NCBI RefSeq assembly: GCF_032854445.1
Contig: NC_088307.1
Location: 18,054,017 to 18,118,016, forward strand
Reading direction: 5' to 3'
Source: Liolophura sinensis
Taxonomy: Eukaryota > Mollusca > Polyplacophora > Chitonida > Chitonidae
Length of the DNA: 64,000 nucleotides
Part shown: in pieces, positions 59,401-64,000 of the stretch
Layout of the letters: the number at the start of each line of letters is the position of its first letter
Position numbering within the stretch: the first letter of the stretch is position 1
Program-made: the position numbers and the translations under genes
The notes under the pieces: model-generated
What the model was told of the DNA's origin: nothing
What the model saw: the letters and a program-made list of their open reading frames with translations, nothing else
The model's database searches: none

Positions 59401-61544
59401 AGCAACCTGTGGATGGTCGTGGGTTTTCACCAGGCTCTGCCCGGTTTCCTCCCACTGTAATGCTGGTTGCCGTTGTATAAAAGAAATATTCTTGAGTACG
59501 GCGTAAAACACAAATGAAATAAATAAATAAATAAATGGACAATGTCCTACACCCAACAGTATTTGGACAGGGCTGACTGTTCCTACAGGATAAAACTGCC
59601 ATATAAATAACATTGCAACGTTGTTTTGAAAATGTGAATAGTTGAGAAATTTGTCATCATGTCTTGCACTAACTCAAAAATTATCTCCAGACTTTTATTC
59701 AGATGACTGCAACTAAATGGGTTGTCCCACACATGTGAACTCAACCTGTAAGAAGAATTCTCACCGTCCACTTCTTCCAATAAGAAATCTTCCGAAGTCA
59801 GATCTAAGTCACCTAGATTCAAGTTCATGGCCTTCATTAACTGAAATGGAGAAAAAAAGGATAGATTTTAACCCTTCGACCACCATCAGCTCATCAAATG
59901 AAACAAACCATGGCTCCTCCGTGGCTCAGTCTGTTAAAGCTCTAGTGCAGCGTAATGAACCAGGAGTCTCTCACCAATGCAGTCGCTGTGAGTTCAAGTC
60001 CAGCTCATGCTGGCTTCCTCTACGGCTGTACATGAGAAGGTCTGTCAACAACCTGCGGATGGTCGTGGGTTTCCACCCACCATAATGCTGGCTGCCGTTG
60101 TATAAGTCAAATATTCTTGAGTACGGCGTAAAACACCAATCAAATAAATAAATAAATAAACAAACCAGTAGCGTGGTTGTTGCCATAGCTGATACTCTTC
60201 TTGCATTACTTTGTAAATATTCAATTGTTAATAAACTGTATCTCAGCCACAATTTGGATTGTAAAAATACTTTCAGAAAAATTAAAGGCCTAAAAAAGGC
60301 ACATCTGGTGACAGTGCTTATGTTTTTCTGACAAGAACTTTATCAAACTTCACAAAAACCTTTTAAATGGGTCTCTGGATCAATCAGAAACAAGCAAATT
60401 GGATCACTTGGAAAAGCTAAACTTCAGGTGAAATACCGCCTCTGAATGGTGTTTAAAGATGTATGTGTATTCAAGACTCTTTGACTTGTATAATCAAATT
60501 GAGGTCAGATTTAAGGGTGGCGGAAGCTGGAGTGCCTGCAAGAAAGTGCTAGACTTGAACACACAACAGAATAACCTACCCAACAATCTCAATAATAACT
60601 GCATGTGTTATACACAGAATGTAGGGTGAGATAAAATTTTTGCGACCCATCACCTTGCCAGAAGATGAAAAAAAAAAAAAATCCAAATATGGCCGACGTT
60701 GATTTGCATTGTCTGATTTGAAAGTTATAACGGCTGGATTACTGTTGAAAGATGGTTTATCAATGCTGGCTCTGACATACTACATTTCGGGCCTTTTAGA
60801 AAATCGGTGGATTGCAAAAATAAGGTATAGGGTTTGAGCCGATCTTTAGTGAAATTGTTCGTGTGGTAGTCCATATGACCAAAGCTGGGCATTACGGTAC
60901 GTCCAGCTTAGCTTTGGGCTAACAGTATGTTAGACAGCAAAACAGTCTGCACAGCATATTACATAAATTGTGAACGTCCAAAAAAATTTGATTTTGGACT
61001 TGAAGCCGTGAAGGAGATCAAGTTTCCTTTTAACTTCTATGTTACTTAGACAAGGTTATCACCTGCATGTCTGCATCAGAAAAGTGTGTTTGGGGTGAGA
61101 AGGACGGCAAATGCTGGATCTCAGCAACTGCTACGTAGGGTAGCCCTCACTGCTTTGCTCTAAACCAGCCCAATTTTTCAGAGAATATTTGTGCTGTCCT
61201 ATAATCACATAAAATCTAGATAAAATCGAGTTTTTATCCCGTTACTCCAAAAGGAAATTTCAGTCACCATTGACGTTAAAACGTGTTGACGGCGCTCTAC
61301 CTACTGCGCGATATCACAACAAACGCACGTGATAAGCCAAAGCGACACCGACTGACACTTGTTGTTGTTGCAGCAGAAATATTCAATGTATGATATACGC
61401 AACATTTCGACATGTAATACAAAGAAATGGCCCCACCCTTGATTAAACATATTTTTAGAGCCAGATTAATTTATCAAGTCAGTCTCTTACTTCGTCATTT
61501 TCTCCGCCGGCATCAATCAATGCGGCTGATGTTGTCGTGTCCAT
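44418..61544 (-). CDS. VPS52: VPS52, subunit of the GARP/EARP vesicle-tethering complexes
   Basis: A core subunit shared by GARP (with VPS51, 53, 54) and EARP (VPS50), which tether endosome-derived vesicles at the trans-Golgi and recycling endosomes. Eighteen exons give 708 aa (human 723): 61544-61491, 59840-59765, 58920-58868, 55802-55727, 55196-55129, 54618-54505, 53329-53268, 52875-52725, 52584-52484, 52055-51865, 50662-50529, 50189-50034, 49491-49373, 48685-48562, 47393-47190, 46117-45940, 45075-44957 and 44564-44418. Family landmarks in order: LGDLDLTSEDFLLEEVD, VHIQQNLEDEIVQEAL, GVDLRQYSKQVE, NIASLHKQI, FRKPMTNYQIPQ, REIRDEYVDT, HYALLDNSCREYLF, INNYDMM-like VNNYDMM, MRSFTNFKNGT and the C-terminus ELINIHHVMVEVKKHKPTF. 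All phases agree. Introns 4 and 10 look U12-type. Exon 18 is flanked by decayed copies of its own ends. It is head to head with RPS18. Confidence 0.97.
44565..44760 (-). repeat. 80-bp tandem repeat of the VPS52 exon 18 acceptor region
   Basis: The true acceptor (TATTTTTCAG/GCCGCTCTGACTC at 44564) is repeated upstream with junctions at about 44645 (TATTTTTCAG/GCTGCTCTGACTC) and 44725 (TATTTTTGAG/GCTGTTCTGACTC). The spacing is about 80 bp. The extra copies lose the VPS52 frame soon after the border. Confidence 0.8.
45206..45290. repeat. 17-bp minisatellite
   Basis: About five copies of ATGACATGTACTGAACG in VPS52 intron 16. Confidence 0.8.
45370..45630 (+). repeat. SINE-A copy, full length with small internal deletion
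   Basis: GGGGCCTCCGTGGCTCAGTT head and AATAAATAAATAATAAATAA tail, in VPS52 intron 16. Confidence 0.9.
46234..46326 (-). repeat. SINE-A 3' fragment
   Basis: CGGTACTCAAAAATACTTCA then GCGGCCAGTATTATGGCG, no head. Confidence 0.7.
46425..46640 (-). repeat. Dispersed repeat C, copy 3
   Basis: Reverse copy: AGTTTCAGAGCTTCACAAAA and TTGAAGAATCACAGTA, in VPS52 intron 15. Confidence 0.5.
46736..46818 (-). repeat. SINE-A 3' fragment (left arm of an inverted pair)
   Basis: Tail portion facing the plus-sense copy at 46876-47040. Confidence 0.7.
46876..47040 (+). repeat. SINE-A 3' half (right arm of an inverted pair)
   Basis: GGCCGTATGTGAGAAGGTCC to an AAATAAATAAATA tail. Lies in VPS52 intron 15. Confidence 0.8.
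47550..47640 (-). repeat. SINE-A-like 3' fragment
   Basis: ATTTATTTATTTGATTG then TACCGTACTCAAAAATTTTT. Diverged. Confidence 0.6.
48118..48370. repeat. 23-bp AT-rich minisatellite
   Basis: About eleven copies of TCTATGTAATATATATTTCT plus GCA in VPS52 intron 14, ending where a SINE tail begins. Confidence 0.9.
48370..48470 (-). repeat. SINE-A-like 3' fragment
   Basis: Diverged tail next to the 23-bp minisatellite: CACCATACTCAAGAATTTCT. Confidence 0.6.
48855..49012 (-). repeat. SINE-A 3' two-thirds
   Basis: TTTATTTATTTATTTGGTTG tail through CAGGTTGCTGACAGGCCTTC. Confidence 0.85.
50262..50380 (-). repeat. SINE-B fragment
   Basis: Middle portion (CGTTACACTAACCCCTTCAA, GAGGAAGATACAACTTCCTC) in VPS52 intron 11. 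Confidence 0.55.
50663..51864 (-). other. VPS52: VPS52 intron 10, U12-type AT-AC
   Basis: The donor AAAG/ATATCCTTTC is the minor-spliceosome AT-AC donor consensus. The intron ends TTCCTTAAC-aatttgtt-AC, with the branch site at 50681-50673. No GT-AG pair joins the flanks. The AT-AC splice yields TARKGFFSSKPSLKNRSTIF, which follows the human TAKKGFFSKPSLRSRNTIF closely. Confidence 0.9.
51164..51300 (-). repeat. SINE-A 3' fragment, old
   Basis: Lies inside the U12-type intron 10 of VPS52. Diverged tail and middle. Confidence 0.65.
52290..52378 (-). repeat. SINE-A 3' fragment
   Basis: TTTATTTGATTGCCGTACTT then GCGACCAGCATTATGG. Confidence 0.7.
53099..53188 (-). repeat. SINE-A 3' fragment
   Basis: TTTATTTATTTGATCGCTGT then CAAGAATATTTCACTTATAC. 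Confidence 0.7.
53450..53690 (+). repeat. SINE-A copy, diverged
   Basis: GTGCAATGACCCAACAACCT and AAGTCCAGCTCATCCTGCCT to an AATAAAAAAAC tail. Confidence 0.75.
53936..54182 (-). repeat. Dispersed repeat C, copy 4
   Basis: Reverse copy: CCAATTTCAGGGCTTCAGAA and AGGATGAAGAATTACAGTA. A SINE-A tail follows immediately. Confidence 0.55.
54184..54395 (-). repeat. SINE-A copy, head missing
   Basis: Tail to TGGACTTGAACTCACAGC, ending about 110 bp from VPS52 exon 6. Confidence 0.85.
55197..55726 (-). other. VPS52: VPS52 intron 4, U12-type GT-AG
   Basis: The donor is GACT/GTATCCTTTC, matching the minor-spliceosome donor GTATCCTTT. TCCCTTAAC at 55216-55208 matches the U12 branch-site consensus and ends 11 bases before the AG. 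The splice gives SIQDYIKEGQNIASLH, matching human SIRDYIQESENIASLH in length and pattern. Splitting at other GT/AG pairs keeps the length but loses this match. Confidence 0.88.
55362..55555 (+). repeat. SINE-like element with a tripled B box
   Basis: Three tandem ~22-bp units (AATGAGGCTCTGTGTTCGAC and variants) precede GTGTTCAAATCCAGC, so the B-box-like segment is repeated. A SINE tail ending in CAATCAATCA units follows. It lies in VPS52 intron 4. Confidence 0.55.
56024..56288 (+). repeat. SINE-A copy, full length
   Basis: GGGGCCTCCGTGGCTCAGTT head, B-box GAGTTCAAATCC and AAATAAATAAATAAATA tail. One of the best kept copies. Confidence 0.93.
56545..58785. repeat. 74-bp satellite array, about 30 copies, in VPS52 intron 3
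   Basis: The unit includes GGTTGACACACTATGCCTCT, then ATCAGAAGTGTGCTAAAAGT and GCCACAGAGAGCTTCCAGG. Diagnostic variants (GGAT/GGCT, CATTAT/CACTAT, GATAAAA/GCTAAAA, GATGG/GGTGG, CAACCAG) recur in the same order about nine units (666 bp) later, marking a higher-order duplication near 57.23 and 57.90 kb. Edge copies are more diverged. It is non-coding. Confidence 0.93.
59264..59538 (+). repeat. SINE-A copy, full length
   Basis: GGGGGCCTCCGTGGCTCAGT head to an AAATAAATAAATAAATAAAT tail, in VPS52 intron 2. Confidence 0.92.
59911..60165 (+). repeat. SINE-A copy, full length
   Basis: TGGCTCCTCCGTGGCTCAGT head to an AAATAAATAAATAAATAAA tail, in VPS52 intron 1. Confidence 0.92.
60166..61490. other. 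Rest of VPS52 intron 1, nothing recognised
   Basis: Contains an A-run near 60668-60681. No coding exon, RNA gene or repeat shared with the rest of the window was recognised. Confidence 0.4.
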
Positions 61545-61616
61545 TTTATTAGATGACACTTATAGGTCGAAGTGCGCATGCGCCAATCATATTTCCTTTT
61601 CCGTACAGTTTCCATC
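61545..61616. promoter_or_regulatory. Compact bidirectional promoter of VPS52 and RPS18
   Basis: Only 72 bases lie between the VPS52 and RPS18 start codons. They contain TGCGCATGCGC (61573-61583), a near-perfect palindromic NRF1 site, and CCAATCA (61583-61589), an NF-Y-type CCAAT box overlapping its end. A pyrimidine run (61592-61602, TTTCCTTTTCC) suits a 5' TOP start for RPS18, leaving a 5' UTR of about 20 bases. No TATA box is seen. NRF1 and NF-Y sites are typical of head-to-head housekeeping promoters. Confidence 0.8.
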
Positions 61617-64000
61617 ATGGTAAGCTGAATGTTATAGAAAAGGATTCAAATATCGCTGGCCATCTTCACTATCGGCCTTTACATTTTCTTGTTACTGATG
61701 GAAATGAAAGTGTAATCAGTTGCCTTTCGTCTAGAAAGAAAATTTGTGACCAGATGCTAGTGATATTGTCGTAATTTAATATTTAAGATGGGTGTTGTCG
61801 TTCACTGAAACACGGATGATTAAAATGATACTTGCTAATCATTTGAAAATTGTCTTTCATACGCCACATTTTAACAAAGTGACTCATGCTTCTAAATGCT
61901 AGAAAGCCTAGGATTGAAATCTGATCATCACGTGTACTCTGTAATGCTTCACAAAATTGAATATTTGCTGAGGACAACATTCCTTGCACTTCATAACAAC
62001 AACAACAACAACAACGTCAAAACAGAGCATTTGTGACCCTTGAAACCTTGGTTTCCATAGTTTCAGATTTGTTAAAGCTACAAATGCAAACGAATTGGTT
62101 AATGAAAGAACGGGATTAATTGCCAGCTGCTACTGCTCTGAGAGTTACTTAACATGTGTACCATCATTGCAAATCACAGCCAAATGTCATCCAGTTAAAA
62201 GTTGGAAGTTGATCCCCGCTACTTTGTATTTAGCACAGGAGTAACTTCTTCTGTGCCATGCATATACACCATAGAAGCCCGCTTCCAAATCATGGTTTTG
62301 CCACTGTTACCAAGGATAAGCCACTGTGCCATAACAGATCAGTTGTGATTAAAGTAGCACCTGACGTGCAATCAAGTTCACAAATCGATTTTCGCCCACG
62401 GCTCTCTGCATGAACGGCCAGAGCAACAAGATACACTTCTGTTTTCACACTACCTATAGGGCTATGTGAGATGCACGTTCTTGGGAGTTCCGTGTAGGGT
62501 GCTTGCAGATATATCGGAAGTTTGGGTTAGAGCCCTAGCCGTATACGGCCTTCGCGTGCATGAGTGCTGGGCAAATAGAGCATGTTCTCAATTAAAAAAT
62601 GGACATTTGCAGTACATGTATTACAGTGAGAATTATCCGAGAGGATTGTACAGGATTTTACAAACTCTACGCTGGTGGTCATCTGAATGTACACTTTTTC
62701 TGTTGCAGGCGCTGGTGATACCAGAACGGTTTCAGCACATTTTGCGTGTTATGAACACGAACATTGATGGGAAACGTAAAGTGATGTTTGCCCTGACAGC
62801 CATCAAGGTAACATTCATTCCATTTTTAAACTGACAAAAGAGTACACATCTTTTTAAATTTGACTCATCCGTGTCTTTGTCAGTCATTGAAAAACTTTTA
62901 TGGGTCAATTTTTGTGTGTGTTCTTTAAGCAGTATTTATGAATATTGAAACAGTTGTGAAGTTTAGCCTTTAATGACATATATGCATAAAATGTTGGTGA
63001 GGTTCTGGTGATCATTGAGGGCGCAGGTTCAAATCCAATAGTGGTTGTTTGGTGGGTATATGCTGTATCGGGCAAGGTGCTTTGTTGCCCAGTTTCCTGC
63101 ACAATAAACGTAGCCGCCATTATTTAAGTGAAATAGCCCAGATTAGAGCAAGAAAAAGGCAATGGAATAAATGAAATCTGGAGAGCAATAATGCAGCTAG
63201 TCCTAACCAATGATTATTAAATTATTGTTTTCAAGTGAACAGAAAAACAGAAATAAAGAGAGAAAGAAAAAAAATGAGGAAATCAAATAAAATGTACAGA
63301 GCAATAATTCAGCTAATCTTAGCCAGGGAGCATTGAATTTGTGTTTTTTGTTAACTCATCGGTTCTCTCTGTAGGGTGTTGGTCGGCGATATGCACATGT
63401 GGTCTGCAAGAAGGCTGATGTGGACCTCACCAAGAGAGCAGGAGAGCTTACTGAAGAGGAGGTAACTCTGATCAGCAGTTTGCCTGCATCCTGTTGGTTT
63501 AATTTATATACTGTCCCATTGTTCCTGGAGCCTTGGTGACAGTAAATAGTCAGTAGCACTTTTGGAGCTATTTGCACGGCCTTGCAGTCATAGAAAATCA
63601 GTTTTCTTCTATCAATACAACATTCATATTTGTAATTCCATGTGGTAAAATTTGTCACTGAATCGGCAAAGATCAGGGGCCGCATTCGCAAAATATTGAT
63701 TTTAAATTTCTCAATTTTGAAGAATGTCGGTTTTACCAGCGTAAGACCATGTAAATTGCAAGAAACGTTAAGTAAAATTGGTTTAAGCAGTTTTGTAAAA
63801 TTGGGCTGTTTATCTCTTTGGTTATTATTAATAATTAAGTATAGTCAAGTATAAATGTACACCTGAGATTATTAAATGTCAAATTCTGTGGTGCATTGGA
63901 TCCCAGTTTTCTCTAGGAAAGTAAATGTAACTTGTGAATCCTCTACTACTGAAAATTTTTTGACCTGTTCATGTATCTGGTGTATTTTATTCTTGAGTAC
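61617..64000 (+). CDS. RPS18: Ribosomal protein S18 (uS13), first three exons; gene runs off the right edge
   Basis: Component of the small (40S) ribosomal subunit head. Exon 1 codes only the start Met (61617-61619, ATG/GTAAGC). Exon 2 is 62709-62807 ([20 protein letters not shown], then [13 protein letters not shown]). Exon 3 is 63375-63461 ([20 protein letters not shown], then RAGELTEEE). This matches human RPS18 [20 protein letters not shown] almost residue for residue, and all junctions are phase 0. About 63 of roughly 152 residues are in the window. A start codon alone in exon 1, next to a pyrimidine-rich TOP tract, is common in ribosomal protein genes. No clear C/D or H/ACA snoRNA was recognised in introns 1 and 2. 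Confidence 0.97.
61994..62016. repeat. AAC microsatellite
   Basis: About seven AAC units in RPS18 intron 1. Confidence 0.75.
62985..63150 (+). repeat. tRNA-derived SINE (third family) in RPS18 intron 2
   Basis: Contains a B-box-like GGTTCAAATCC and an end (CAATAAACGTAGCCGCCATT) that recurs near 32415-32440. The A box is degraded. Confidence 0.45.
63182..63345. repeat. About 117-bp tandem duplication in RPS18 intron 2
   Basis: AGAGCAATAATGCAGCTAGT at about 63182 recurs with few changes at about 63299. The two copies are diverged. Confidence 0.5.

Noticed and set aside
62466-62834. 122-aa frame starting at 62466
   Set aside because: Only the part from 62709 is coding (RPS18 exon 2). The upstream part is intron and precedes a clear TTGCAG acceptor.
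1-64000. Retroviral, LTR-retrotransposon, Polinton or LINE remnants
   Set aside because: No reverse-transcriptase, integrase, capsid or polymerase resemblance was noticed in any frame; mobile elements seen are SINEs and short MITE-like repeats.

Overview
The window looks like nuclear DNA of a marine lophotrochozoan animal, most likely a mollusc. The evidence is AT-rich DNA, long introns with ordinary spliceosomal borders, and about 29 copies of one tRNA-derived SINE, a type I associate with molluscs. The species cannot be named from sequence alone. I saw no retroviral, LTR-element or Polinton remnant.

Four host genes can be rebuilt exon by exon, and every splice phase agrees. (1) About 412-13841, minus strand: an unrecognised, mostly disordered protein of at least 764 aa in 11 exons. 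(2) 15665-33248, plus strand: a long-chain fatty acid transport protein/acyl-CoA synthetase of the SLC27A1/A4 type, 11 exons, 666 aa. It has a GC-AG first intron, and exon 6 carries two opposite one-base shifts. (3) 44418-61544, minus strand: VPS52 of the GARP/EARP tethering complexes, 18 exons, 708 aa. Two of its introns look U12-type, one GT-AG and one AT-AC. (4) 61617 to beyond the right edge, plus strand: the first three exons of ribosomal protein S18.

VPS52 and RPS18 are head to head. Only 72 bp separate their start codons, and this gap holds an NRF1-type palindrome and a CCAAT box. The same pair is divergent neighbours in the human extended MHC, so this looks like an ancient shared promoter. 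Genes 1 and 2 are also divergent, with a 1.8-kb gap. Genes 2 and 3 converge on an 11-kb gap filled with tandem arrays: a ~160-bp unit at 35.9-37.0 kb and a 28-bp unit with ~280-bp higher-order repeats at 37.5-40.3 kb.

Tandem duplication is the dominant theme. A 74-bp array of about 30 copies fills VPS52 intron 3, and a 97-bp array lies in SLC27A intron 1. More unusually, several small arrays have copied exon borders: the donor end of exon 9 of gene 1, the acceptor of the last VPS52 exon, and the last coding stretch of VPS52, which recurs about four times in decaying form downstream of the gene. The rest is SINEs, MITE-like repeats and microsatellites. Coordinates were counted by hand and may be off by a base or two; repeat borders are approximate.
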